This document shows, piece after piece, positions 16,116 to 24,037 of a DNA stretch of 64,000 nt. The notes below the pieces were generated by a model. That model was not told where the DNA came from. It did no database searches and worked only from the letters and a program-made list of their open reading frames with translations. Numbering within the stretch: position 1 is the first letter of the stretch; every line of letters starts with the position of its first letter. The DNA comes from DATBGZ01 sp963803115 (GTDB taxonomy: Bacteria > Actinomycetota > Actinomycetes > Mycobacteriales > Micromonosporaceae), in contig CAWDLN010000018.1 of NCBI GenBank assembly GCA_963803115.1, positions 434,001-498,000 on the forward strand. Reading direction: 5' to 3'. The position numbers and the translations under genes are program-made.

Positions 16116-16193
16116 CCGCACCTCCCGCTCGTCGCGGAAGCCAAGCCTAGTGGGATGGGGCGCCGCGCCTGCGGCCTGGCCTACGCTGCGCTC

Positions 16194-17135
16194 ATGGGGA
16201 TCGATCGGCGCTGGGTGCCGCTGGCCGCGGTCGCGGGAGTGGCCGTCGCGCTGGCCGCCGTGATAGTCCCGCTCGCGCTAGCCCGCACCGACGGTGATGG
16301 AACCGGCCCGGTTCCGGGTGGCTCGAGCAAGCCCACCGAGCCCGCGGCACTGCCGTCCGACCCGGGTGCGGGCATCCCGGTCGAGGGCCAGGGCACTCTG
16401 TATCGAGATCGCACCGGACCGATCCAGCTCTGTGCGTCGGTGGTATCGACGTTGGACCTGCCGCCGTCAGGCGCCGGCTGCGACCGCGTCGCGGTGCCAA
16501 CCACCGGCGTCGACGAGAGCTGGTTGGTCAACACCACCACCGGCGGACAGGCGTACAGCGTTCCGGTGCGGGTCGAGGGCACCTTCCAGCTCGGCACGCT
16601 GGCTGTGACTCGGGTCGTCCCGGCGACGCCCGACCCACCAGCGCCGTTCTCGGAGCCGCCCGTGCCGTGCGGCCCGCCGGCGGGTGGCTGGGCCGAAGGT
16701 CGGGGGGAGACCGGGCTGGATGACTGGATGAAACTCAACACCCTCATGGAGTACGTGCGCGCCCGGCCGGACCGGTTCGCCGACGTCTGGGAGGCCCACC
16801 CCGACGGTCCACCGACCGGGCCGCGCTACGCCCCGTCGCGCATGGTCTACGCGATCGGCACGACCGGCGACGTCGCCCAGGCGTTCGCCGAACTGCGGGC
16901 CGTGTGGCCCGGCAACCTCTGCGTGTACCAGGTCCAGCGCAGCGCCACCGACCTGGAACGGCTGGCCCAACGGCTGCAGGCATCGACTCCGCCGATGAGC
17001 GGCGAGATCGACGTGATCCAGAACAAGGTACGAGTCAAGGTCGTCGCCCTCGACCCAGCCACGGTCGCCGCACTCGACGCGGCCGGCCGGGACGCGATCA
17101 TCCTCGAGGAACCACTGCTCCAGTGGCTCGAGTGA
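16194..17135 (+). CDS. Membrane-anchored exported hypothetical protein
   Basis: 313 residues from ATG 16194. One N-terminal hydrophobic helix (VPLAAVAGVAVALAAVIVPL) is followed by a Pro/Ser/Thr-rich linker and a likely extracytoplasmic domain with several cysteines (QLCAS, GAGCDRV, PVPCGPP, NLCVY). I do not recognise the family. It sits between galE and the CBS-domain gene and may be co-transcribed with the latter (40-bp gap). Confidence 0.75.
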   Translation: MGIDRRWVPLAAVAGVAVALAAVIVPLALARTDGDGTGPVPGGSSKPTEPAALPSDPGAGIPVEGQGTLYRDRTGPIQLCASVVSTLDLPPSGAGCDRVAVPTTGVDESWLVNTTTGGQAYSVPVRVEGTFQLGTLAVTRVVPATPDPPAPFSEPPVPCGPPAGGWAEGRGETGLDDWMKLNTLMEYVRARPDRFADVWEAHPDGPPTGPRYAPSRMVYAIGTTGDVAQAFAELRAVWPGNLCVYQVQRSATDLERLAQRLQASTPPMSGEIDVIQNKVRVKVVALDPATVAALDAAGRDAIILEEPLLQWLE

Positions 17136-17174
17136 GGCTCGCCGATCCGAAAGGCTGACCCTACAATCATCCGC

Positions 17175-18182
17175 ATGGGTGACGGGCCCGACAGTCCTAG
17201 TACCAAGCCCGGTGGCGGCCTCGGCCGTGACACCGGGCGCCTCGAACGCAGGCCGCTCGAACGCAAGCCGATTGGCCTGCGCATCCGTCGATCGCTGGCG
17301 CGGCTGCTCGTGTACGTGGCCACCGCGGCCACACGGTGGGTGACTCGCCTGCTCGGGCGCAACGCTTGGGCCCATCTCTCCGAAGCCGAGCTTCGTGAGC
17401 TCCTCGCCCACACCACATTGCTCGACCGCATGGAACGTCAACTCATCGACGACGTCCTCGCCGCCGGCGACCGGCACGTGCGGGAGCTGATGGTTCCACG
17501 CACGGAGGTGGTCTTCCTCGACGCGGCGCTCAGCGTCGGCGACGCGGCCAAGCTCGCGGCGACCACCCGGCACTCCCGCTTTCCGGTGATGGACGCCACC
17601 CGCGACGACGTGGTCGGCTTCGTCCACCTGCGCGACCTGCTGATCCGGCCGGATGGGGCCGACGTCAGGACGATCGGGGAGCTCGCCCGGGACCTGCATC
17701 GGCTTCCGGCGAGCAAGCGGCTGTTGACGGCGCTCTCCGACATGCGCCGGGCCGGCGACCACGTGGCGCTGGTCGTTGACGAGTACGGCGGTACGGCCGG
17801 AATTGTGACCCTCGAGGATCTGATCGAAGAGCTCGTCGGCGAGATTCACGACGAGTACGACGCTGCGCCGGAGGCGTCCGAGGGCACCGCTTCCGCCGAG
17901 GTCGAAGGGCTGCTGAACCTCAACGACTTCGCCCACCGCACTGGCTTGGTACTGCCGCCGGGCCCGTACGACACCGTCGGTGGATTCGTGATGTCGGCGC
18001 TGGGCCGGCTGCCGGTCGCCGGTGACCAGGTGACCGTACCGGCCGCGGGCGCGGCGCTGTGGCTGCTCACGGTGTCGGCGATGGACGGGCGCCGGGTCGC
18101 CCGGGTTGCCATCAGCCCGCCCGGTGCCGCCGCCGCGGACCAACCCGCCGTGGAACTCGTCCCCGGCCTCGCGACCGCCTGA
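17175..18182 (+). CDS. CorC/HlyC-type CBS-pair protein
   Basis: 335 residues. A short hydrophobic N-terminal part (RLLVYVATAATRWVTRLLG) lacks the full DUF21 membrane domain. Two CBS domains follow (RELMVPRTEVVFLD, FPVMDATRDDVVGFVHLRDL, HVALVVDEYGGTAGIVTLED, IEELVGEIHDEYD). The C-terminus is a CorC transporter-associated domain (EVEGLLNLNDFAHRTGL, DTVGGFVMSALGR). Such proteins are associated with Mg/Co efflux or ion sensing. The exact role is not known here. Confidence 0.88.
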   Translation: MGDGPDSPSTKPGGGLGRDTGRLERRPLERKPIGLRIRRSLARLLVYVATAATRWVTRLLGRNAWAHLSEAELRELLAHTTLLDRMERQLIDDVLAAGDRHVRELMVPRTEVVFLDAALSVGDAAKLAATTRHSRFPVMDATRDDVVGFVHLRDLLIRPDGADVRTIGELARDLHRLPASKRLLTALSDMRRAGDHVALVVDEYGGTAGIVTLEDLIEELVGEIHDEYDAAPEASEGTASAEVEGLLNLNDFAHRTGLVLPPGPYDTVGGFVMSALGRLPVAGDQVTVPAAGAALWLLTVSAMDGRRVARVAISPPGAAAADQPAVELVPGLATA

Positions 18183-18273
18183 AACCCTTCGCGCCGCGAG
18201 CGACCGCCTCAACCTTCGCACCGGCGAGCGGGGGTCGCCCGGCGCTGTCGGCGGCTTTGCGAGAATGGCGCGC

Positions 18274-19290
18274 ATGTCCGATCGCCCACGCGTGCTCTCC
18301 GGGATCCAGCCCACGGCCGACTCATTCCACCTCGGCAACTACCTGGGCGCACTGCGCAACTGGGTGGCGCTGCAGGAGACCCACGACGCCTTCTACTGCG
18401 TGGTCGACCTGCACGCGATTACGGCTGCGCACGATCCGGCACTGCTGCGCCACCGCACCCGGGTGAGCGCGGCCCAGCTGCTCGCGCTGGGCCTCGACCC
18501 CGAGCGGTGCACGCTGTTCGTGCAGTCGCAAGTGCCCGAACACGCGCAGCTCGCCTGGGTTCTCGGCTGCATCACCGGGTTCGGCGAGGCGAGCCGGATG
18601 ACCCAGTTCAAGGACAAGTCGTCGAAGCAGGGCGCGGACCGGGCGTCGGTCGGGCTGTTCACGTACCCGATCCTTCAGGCCGCCGACATCCTGCTCTACC
18701 AGGCCGACGCCGTACCGGTCGGCGAAGATCAGCGCCAGCATCTGGAGTTGACCCGCGATCTCGCGCAACGGTTCAACACGAGCTTCGGCGAGGCGTTTAC
18801 GATTCCGGAGCCGTACATCATCAAGGGCACGGCCAAGGTCACCGACCTGCAGGACCCGATGGCGAAGATGTCGAAGTCCGCGTCGTCCCCGAACGGCATC
18901 GTGGAGCTGCTCGACGACCCGACCAAGTCGGCCAAGAAGATCCGGTCGGCCGTGACCGACACCGGGCGCGAGGTCACCTTCGACCCGGAGGCCAAGCCGG
19001 GAGTGTCGAACCTGCTCACTATCTACTCGGGACTGTCGGGCCGAAGCATCGACGATCTGGTTGTCGCGTACGAGGGCAAGGGGTACGGCGACCTCAAGAA
19101 AGACCTCGCCACCGTGGTCGCCGACTTCGTGCGCCCGATCCAGGAGCGCACAAAGGGGTACCTGGAGGATCCCGCGCAATTGGACAAGCTGCTCGGGATC
19201 GGTGCCGAGAAGGCCCGTTCCGTCGCCGCCATCACCCTGCGTAATGTCTATGACCGGATTGGGTTTCTGGCGCCGGCCAAGGATCGCTGA
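18274..19290 (+). CDS. trpS: Tryptophanyl-tRNA synthetase
   Basis: Class I aminoacyl-tRNA synthetase charging tRNA-Trp. It shows GIQPTADSFHLGNYLGAL containing the HIGH-like HLGN, the tryptophan pocket YPILQAADILLY, GEDQRQHLEL and KMSKS (PMAKMSKSASS). 338 residues from ATG 18274. An ATG three codons upstream is an alternative. It is followed closely by an RNA ligase-like gene and a YihY gene, an arrangement I associate with actinobacteria. Confidence 0.96.
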   Translation: MSDRPRVLSGIQPTADSFHLGNYLGALRNWVALQETHDAFYCVVDLHAITAAHDPALLRHRTRVSAAQLLALGLDPERCTLFVQSQVPEHAQLAWVLGCITGFGEASRMTQFKDKSSKQGADRASVGLFTYPILQAADILLYQADAVPVGEDQRQHLELTRDLAQRFNTSFGEAFTIPEPYIIKGTAKVTDLQDPMAKMSKSASSPNGIVELLDDPTKSAKKIRSAVTDTGREVTFDPEAKPGVSNLLTIYSGLSGRSIDDLVVAYEGKGYGDLKKDLATVVADFVRPIQERTKGYLEDPAQLDKLLGIGAEKARSVAAITLRNVYDRIGFLAPAKDR

Positions 19291-19303
19291 TTCCGGGATA
19301 GAG

Positions 19304-19834
19304 GTGGGTGGCTTGGTTCGTACGATCGGCGTTGCCGTCGGCATCCCTGAGCCGTGGGGGTCGCAACTGGACGGACACCGCGCCGCATCCGGCGATCCGC
19401 TGGCGTCGCTCATTCCCGCGCATCTGACCTTGCTCGGTCCGACCGAGGTCGACGCGTCCGCCGATGCTACCTCAAAGATCGAGAACCATCTATCAGCGAC
19501 GGCGGCCGAACACCACCCGTTCCAGCTGCACCTGCGGGGCACCGGTACGTTTCGACCAGTCACGCAGGTGGTCTTTGTGGCCGTAGCGGCGGGGATCTCG
19601 GACTGCGAACAGCTCGCCAGCGACATCCGCTCCGGCCCGCTGTCCCGGGACCTCACCTACCCGTACCACCCACACGTGACCGTGGCTCAGGACGTTCCGG
19701 CGGAGTCGTTGAACGCCGCCTTCGACGGACTGGCGACGTTCGAGGCGCGGTTCGCGGTCGACGCGTTCACCCTCTACGAACACATCGATGGCGGTCATTG
19801 GCAACCACAACGCCGTTTCGTGCTTACCGGCTGA
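19304..19834 (+). CDS. 2'-5' RNA ligase family phosphoesterase
   Basis: 176 residues. The two catalytic HxT motifs of the 2H superfamily are present: PAHLTLLGP near residue 39 and YHPHVTVAQ near residue 127. This fold includes RNA 2',3'-cyclic phosphodiesterases (ThpR). The start is GTG 19304; TTG 19313, with GAGG upstream, is an alternative. It begins 14 bp after trpS and is probably in the same operon. Confidence 0.85.
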   Translation: MGGLVRTIGVAVGIPEPWGSQLDGHRAASGDPLASLIPAHLTLLGPTEVDASADATSKIENHLSATAAEHHPFQLHLRGTGTFRPVTQVVFVAVAAGISDCEQLASDIRSGPLSRDLTYPYHPHVTVAQDVPAESLNAAFDGLATFEARFAVDAFTLYEHIDGGHWQPQRRFVLTG

Positions 19835-19852
19835 TCACCCTCACTGGTCACA

Positions 19853-20554
19853 GTGGACGGTTCGCGCTCAGACGCTGAACCAGCGCCGACCCTTGCTCCT
19901 TACGACGGTGGCGAGCCAGTATTCGCGGTGATCGTCGAGGTGCAGCTTGGCCGTGACATCGCCAAGCGCTGGAGCTGGCCCGTCTACATGGCGACGCTGC
20001 GAGCCCGAAAGCGTTGTCCGGTCGCGCTCATGGTGGTCTGCGTGGACAAGGCGACGGCGGCCTGGTCCGCCGCGCCGATCGAACTGGGACACCCAAGGCT
20101 GGTGCTGTGGCCGCTTGTGCTCGGACCAGACCGCGTGCCCGTCGTGACTGACCCATACATCGCCGCGCGTTCACCAGAACTCGCGGTGCTTTCGGCACTG
20201 GCGCACCCTGACCGTACGGAAGTGCTGGACGCACTTCCCCGGGCGTTCGCCACCGTCAATTCCGAGCACGCTGGACTGTATTCTGATGTCGTCATTGCCG
20301 CGCTGCCCGCGGCCGCGCGGAAGTATCTGGAGGCCTTGATGAGCACTGGCACCTACGAGTACCAGAGCGAATTCGTCCGGAAGTACATCTCGCACGGCGA
20401 GGCAAAGGTCCTTCTCAAGGTTCTGGAGACACGCGGCATTCCGGTGTCTGCCGAGGTGCGTGATCGGATCATGGAGTGCACGGATCCGAAGCAGATTGTG
20501 GCGTGGGCGGAGCGGGCAGTGACGGTTCTCGCTGCGGAAGACATCTTCGACTAG
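19853..20554 (+). CDS. Actinobacterial hypothetical protein, probably N-terminally truncated
   Basis: 233 residues. The core FAVIVEVQLGRDIAKRWSWP, then VYMATLRARKRCPVALMVVC and ELGHPRLVLWPLVLGPDRVP, is typical of a family common in Frankia and Streptomyces with a PD-(D/E)xK nuclease-like (Rpn/YhgA-type) fold; E-V-Q is the usual catalytic strand. Family members normally have about 60 more residues, including an acidic catalytic position, before GEPVFAV. Here that part is replaced by a short Ala/Pro-rich lead (MDGSRSDAEPAPTLAPYDG). The family assignment is from memory. Activity is doubtful. Confidence 0.6.
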   Translation: MDGSRSDAEPAPTLAPYDGGEPVFAVIVEVQLGRDIAKRWSWPVYMATLRARKRCPVALMVVCVDKATAAWSAAPIELGHPRLVLWPLVLGPDRVPVVTDPYIAARSPELAVLSALAHPDRTEVLDALPRAFATVNSEHAGLYSDVVIAALPAAARKYLEALMSTGTYEYQSEFVRKYISHGEAKVLLKVLETRGIPVSAEVRDRIMECTDPKQIVAWAERAVTVLAAEDIFD

Positions 20555-20629
20555 CGGGCGACGTTTCCGAGCCGAAAGGTAGGGCGTCTCTGACCACGTG
20601 AGTGGCCGAAGTGCGAGAAGATCTGTGAG

Positions 20630-21634
20630 GTGAACCTCGCTGACCGGATCGAGGCCGGTTTCGACCGGATCATCGATCGTGCCCGCAAGCGCTCGGGCCT
20701 GTTCGACCATGTCTGGCAGGCCCTGGTGCGGTTCAGCGACGTGCTCGGTGGCCGGCTCGCGGCGGCGATCTCGTACTACGCCTTCTTCGCGGCGTTCTCG
20801 CTGGCCGCACTCGCGTACTCGATCATCGGTCGGCTCGTCGGCTCGTCCGACTCGGGCGTGCTCTCGGCGATCAACGCCTATCTCCAGGCCAATCTGCCGT
20901 GGGTCGCCGACACCGCGCAGGACGTCGGTCGAGGCCAGGTCACGGCGATCGCCGGTGTGGCGCTGTTGATCTCCGGCATTGGGTGGGTCGAGGCGCTTCG
21001 CTCGTCGCTTCGGGCCGTCTGGCTGCTCGACCAGCATCCGGGCAACTGGATTCTGCGCCGCCTGGTCGACCTCGGCATGCTGGTCGGACTCGGCCTGCTG
21101 CTCGGGCTGTCGCTGGCGATGACCGCCGCTCTCGACCGCGTGGCAGATTGGCTGGCACCCAACACGGACCTGGGCGAGGTCCTGTTACGGCCGATCGGAC
21201 CGGTGCTGGAGTTCCTGGTCAACCTGGTCCTCGCCTCCGCCATGCTGACCGCGGTCTCCCGGTTGCGGCTGAGCCCGCGCCGGCTGATACCCCCGGCGCT
21301 CGTGATCGCGCTGGGAATCCAACTACTCAACTCGGTCGGCCGGTCCTTCATCGCCCGCAGCGAGGACCGGCCGGCGTACTACCTCGTCGCCAACGCGGTC
21401 GGCCTGCTCATCTATCTGTACCTGCTCAACCAGTTGATCCTCATTGGTGCCTGTTTGGCGGCGACGGCGACCGCGGGCACCGCAATGGATATCGGTGGCG
21501 GCGCCGCCGGCCTCGGTTCCGGCGCGATCGTTGTCCCACAACTTGACGGCGGTACGGTCGATGGCGCCGACGTGGGCGACCCTGTGGACAACGTCGGCGA
21601 GCCGCGCGGTACCGGGCCGGAAAAGCCGCGATGA
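20630..21634 (+). CDS. YihY/BrkB-family membrane protein
   Basis: 334 residues. An N-terminal amphipathic helix precedes the family hallmark RLAAAISYYAFFAAFSLAAL. Six or so membrane segments follow, for example LGMLVGLGLLLGLSLAMTAA and LVANAVGLLIYLYLLNQLIL, with a conserved GxGWVEALRSSLRAVW stretch. The Gly/Asp-rich tail is cytoplasmic. The molecular function of the family is unsettled (the old annotation as ribonuclease BN is wrong). GTG start with a weak AGGTG site. Confidence 0.9.
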   Translation: MNLADRIEAGFDRIIDRARKRSGLFDHVWQALVRFSDVLGGRLAAAISYYAFFAAFSLAALAYSIIGRLVGSSDSGVLSAINAYLQANLPWVADTAQDVGRGQVTAIAGVALLISGIGWVEALRSSLRAVWLLDQHPGNWILRRLVDLGMLVGLGLLLGLSLAMTAALDRVADWLAPNTDLGEVLLRPIGPVLEFLVNLVLASAMLTAVSRLRLSPRRLIPPALVIALGIQLLNSVGRSFIARSEDRPAYYLVANAVGLLIYLYLLNQLILIGACLAATATAGTAMDIGGGAAGLGSGAIVVPQLDGGTVDGADVGDPVDNVGEPRGTGPEKPR

Positions 21635-21674
21635 TGAGCGCCGACGCGAACGCATCCGAACGAAAGGTACGCAC

Positions 21675-22130
21675 GTGGGAGCCCTTGTAACCCTGGATCT
21701 GCCCGAAGACTCACCAGTGTTGGCGATGCCTTGGATCATCACGTTCGGTCCCCTCGACGACGGCGACGACTGGGAGCCCGTGGTCTGCGGACCGTACGAG
21801 CGGGCGCACGCTCTGTCGCTCGCCGAGACCGTCGTCGCGGACGAGGAGCTGATGGCGGTCGTGGAGCCGGTCCTGCCGCATGCCTCGGTCGAGGAGATTC
21901 GTGCCGAGATCGAAAAGGCACAGACTGCGGCGGCGGAGGAGGACGACGAGGATTACGACTTCGACGACGACGATGACGACGATGACGGCGACGTCGAGGT
22001 CTCGCTCGACGCAGACGACGACGACGACATGGAGCTACTGCCCGAAGTGGAGCCGACTCCGCCACCGACGCCGGCCGAGGTTCGGGCCGGGTTCGCTCGC
22101 ATCGCGTCACGCCTTTCCGCCGGCGTCTGA
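21675..22130 (+). CDS. Acidic hypothetical protein
   Basis: 151 residues from GTG 21675 (GAAAGG at 21662-21667). A folded-looking N-terminal 85 residues (ALVTLDLPEDSPVLAMPWII...) is followed by a run of Asp/Glu (DDDDDDDDGDVEVSLDADDD) and a C-terminal helix EVRAGFARIASRL. Conserved small acidic proteins of this layout occur in actinomycetes. No function known. A strong terminator lies 9 bp after the stop. Confidence 0.7.
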   Translation: MGALVTLDLPEDSPVLAMPWIITFGPLDDGDDWEPVVCGPYERAHALSLAETVVADEELMAVVEPVLPHASVEEIRAEIEKAQTAAAEEDDEDYDFDDDDDDDDGDVEVSLDADDDDDMELLPEVEPTPPPTPAEVRAGFARIASRLSAGV

Positions 22131-22138
22131 TCCCGATC

Positions 22139-22169
22139 GGTGGCACCGTCCGATGAGGACGGTGCCACC
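22139..22169. terminator. Bidirectional terminator
   Basis: GGTGGCACCGTCC-GATGA-GGACGGTGCCACC is a perfect 13-bp stem with a 5-nt loop. It sits exactly between the acidic protein (+) and the LacI regulator (-), which ends one base later. Confidence 0.9.
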
Positions 22170-23201
22170 TCATCGCGCGACGAGGGCCTCGCGGCAGATG
22201 GCGGTGGAGCCGCGGACCACGAGTTCCGGGCTGAACATGTACTCCGAGTGCGGTGCGGCGTGGCCGTTGATCTCGTCAATGAGTGCCCTCGCGCCGGCAA
22301 CCGCCATGGCCGCTACGGGCTGGCGGACCGTGGTGAGTGGCGGGTCGGTGAACGCGATCAGAGGCGAGTCGTCGTAGCCGACGACGGAGACGTCACCCGG
22401 TACGGTCAGCCCACGGGCCCGTGCTTCCCGGATCGCACCCAGCGCCATCAGGTCCGAACCGCACACGATTCCCGTGACATCCCGATCGAGTAGGCGCCGC
22501 GCCGCCGCCGCGCCGCCCTCCACTCCAAACAGTGACAAGGCAATCAACGAGTCGAACTCGGCCGGGGGCGTACCCAGCAGTCTGGTCATGGTCGCCCGAA
22601 AGCCGCTGACCTTGCGCTGCACGGGAATGAAGCGCTCCGGCCCCGATATGAGCCCGATCCGGCGGTGCCCAAGCGCGACCAGGTGCGACACCGCCAGCTC
22701 GGCCGCGGCCCGGTCGTCGCACGATACGAACGGCGCTTCGACGCCGGCCACGTAACCGGTGATGAGTACGATCGGCAGCTTGCGCGCGACGAGCCTGTGG
22801 TACCGCTCATGATCGGCGGTCGTGTCCGAGTGCAGTCCGGAGACGAAGACAATGCCGTTGACCTGCCGGTCGAGCAGCATCTCCACGTACTCGTCCTCGG
22901 TGACGCCACCCGGGGTCTGGGTGCATAGCACCGGCGTGTACCCGGCCTGGGCGAGCACCGACTCAATCACCTGGGCGAATGCCGGGAAGATCGGGTTGTC
23001 CAGCTCGGGGACCACGAGTCCGACCAGGCCGGCGCTGCGTTTGCGCAAGCGGGCCGGACGCTCGTAGCCGAGCACGTCAAGGGCGGTGAGCACCGCCTGC
23101 CGGGTCTCTGCGGCGACACCTGGCTTGTCGTTGAGCACGCGCGACACGGTGGCCTCACTGACCTGGGCCTGGGCGGCGATGTCAAAGAGGCGAGCGGTCA
23201 T
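22170..23201 (-). CDS. LacI-family transcriptional regulator
   Basis: 343 residues from ATG 23201. The N-terminal helix-turn-helix RLFDIAAQAQVSEATVSRVL and hinge are followed by a periplasmic-binding-type effector domain (VGLVVPELDNPIFPAFAQVI, DDRAAAELAVSHLVALGHRR, VVGYDDSPL). It is divergent from a sugar-binding-protein relic and an alpha-glucosidase gene, so it probably represses alpha-glucoside use (MalR type). Two more Met codons lie up to eight residues upstream. The operators at 23230-23274 fit autoregulation. Confidence 0.93.
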   Translation of the reverse strand: MTARLFDIAAQAQVSEATVSRVLNDKPGVAAETRQAVLTALDVLGYERPARLRKRSAGLVGLVVPELDNPIFPAFAQVIESVLAQAGYTPVLCTQTPGGVTEDEYVEMLLDRQVNGIVFVSGLHSDTTADHERYHRLVARKLPIVLITGYVAGVEAPFVSCDDRAAAELAVSHLVALGHRRIGLISGPERFIPVQRKVSGFRATMTRLLGTPPAEFDSLIALSLFGVEGGAAAARRLLDRDVTGIVCGSDLMALGAIREARARGLTVPGDVSVVGYDDSPLIAFTDPPLTTVRQPVAAMAVAGARALIDEINGHAAPHSEYMFSPELVVRGSTAICREALVAR

Positions 23202-23229
23202 GCCGAGACTGTAACGCATCGGCAAAGTT

Positions 23230-23274
23230 TTGCAACGAAAGCTGCAAGCTCTTCCATTTGCTGCAAGGTCTTGC
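23230..23274. promoter_or_regulatory. LacI-type operators
   Basis: TTGCAACGAAAGCTGCAA (23230-23247) is an interrupted palindrome with TTGCA half-sites. GCAAGGTCTTGC (23263-23274) is a second one with 5-bp arms. TTGCAAG-like half-sites are what MalR-type LacI regulators bind in actinomycetes. Both lie between the regulator and the malE relic. Confidence 0.65.
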
Positions 23275-23445
23275 TAGCGTGCCCGTCAACCGTATGTCAA
23301 ACAGGTTGCTTGACTGTAACGCGGGGCGTCGATATGCAAAACGGTGCACACCCGTCGAGCAGGCTGAGCAGCAACAACGTACCCTTCCCCCTGCTTTGCT
23401 GCGGCGTGAAAACGATGTCGTGGCCTTTCATCGACAGGAGAGACA

Positions 23446-23756
23446 ATGCGCATCCGTACCGCGGGTGTGGTCGCCACCCTTGCCCTCGCGCTTGCCGCGA
23501 CGGGCTGTAGCGGTAGCGACAACAACAACAATCAGACCACCGATCCGGCGAGCCTAAGGGCCGAGCTGACCTGGTGGGACACGTCGGACCCGAAGAACGA
23601 GGGCCCGGCGTTCCAGGAACTCATCACCAAGTTCAACCAGACGTATCCAAATGTAAAGATCACGTACCAGTCGGTGCCTTTCGGGGAGGCGCAGAACAAG
23701 TTCAAGACGGCTGCCGCGGCTAACACGGGGGCGCCGGACATCATGCGCGCCGAGGT
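23446..23756 (+). pseudogene. Sugar ABC transporter substrate-binding lipoprotein, 5' fragment
   Basis: Starts MRIRTAGVVATLALALAATGCSG, a lipoprotein signal with its lipobox cysteine. About 80 residues typical of maltose/maltodextrin-binding proteins follow (ELTWWDTSDPKNEGPAFQEL, TYPNVKITYQSVPFGEAQNK, GAPDIMRAEV). After RAEV the homology stops and the DNA continues as the 3' end of a glycosidase gene in another frame. About three quarters of the protein is missing. Confidence 0.85.
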
Positions 23757-24008
23757 CCGGCAATGCGGCGCGGCGGACTGCGGTGGGCGCACGTCGCGGA
23801 CGACGCGCTGTGCTTCCTCCGGGAGATCTCCAACGAACGCATGCTCGTGCTGGCCCGTAGGGCCGCGGGCGCGCCGCTGCGGGTCGCTGGCGTCGACGCG
23901 GCCGGAGCCGAGAATGTGTATGGCGGGGCGACGGCTCTCTGCGCTCCGGATGGATCAGTCGTGTTGCCGGGCGACGGGCCGAGCGTCCACGTCTGGCAAC
24001 TGCGCTGA
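23757..24008 (+). pseudogene. GH13 alpha-glycosidase, 3' fragment
   Basis: In the frame beginning PAMRRGGLRWAHVADDALCF the sequence continues FLREISNERMLVLARRAAG and ends ENVYGGATAL...GPSVHVWQLR with a TGA. This is the C-terminal beta-domain of a bacterial alpha-glycosidase (neopullulanase-like). The catalytic barrel is gone. It abuts the 5' malE fragment directly, giving a clean deletion junction near 23756. Confidence 0.75.
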
Positions 24009-24037
24009 CCGCTGCGAGAAAGGTGCGACACTCCACT

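Noticed and set aside
16467..18338. 623-codon minus-strand open frame
   Set aside because: Antisense to the exported hypothetical protein and the CBS gene, both of which have clear domains or signals; composition is typical of high-GC antisense frames.
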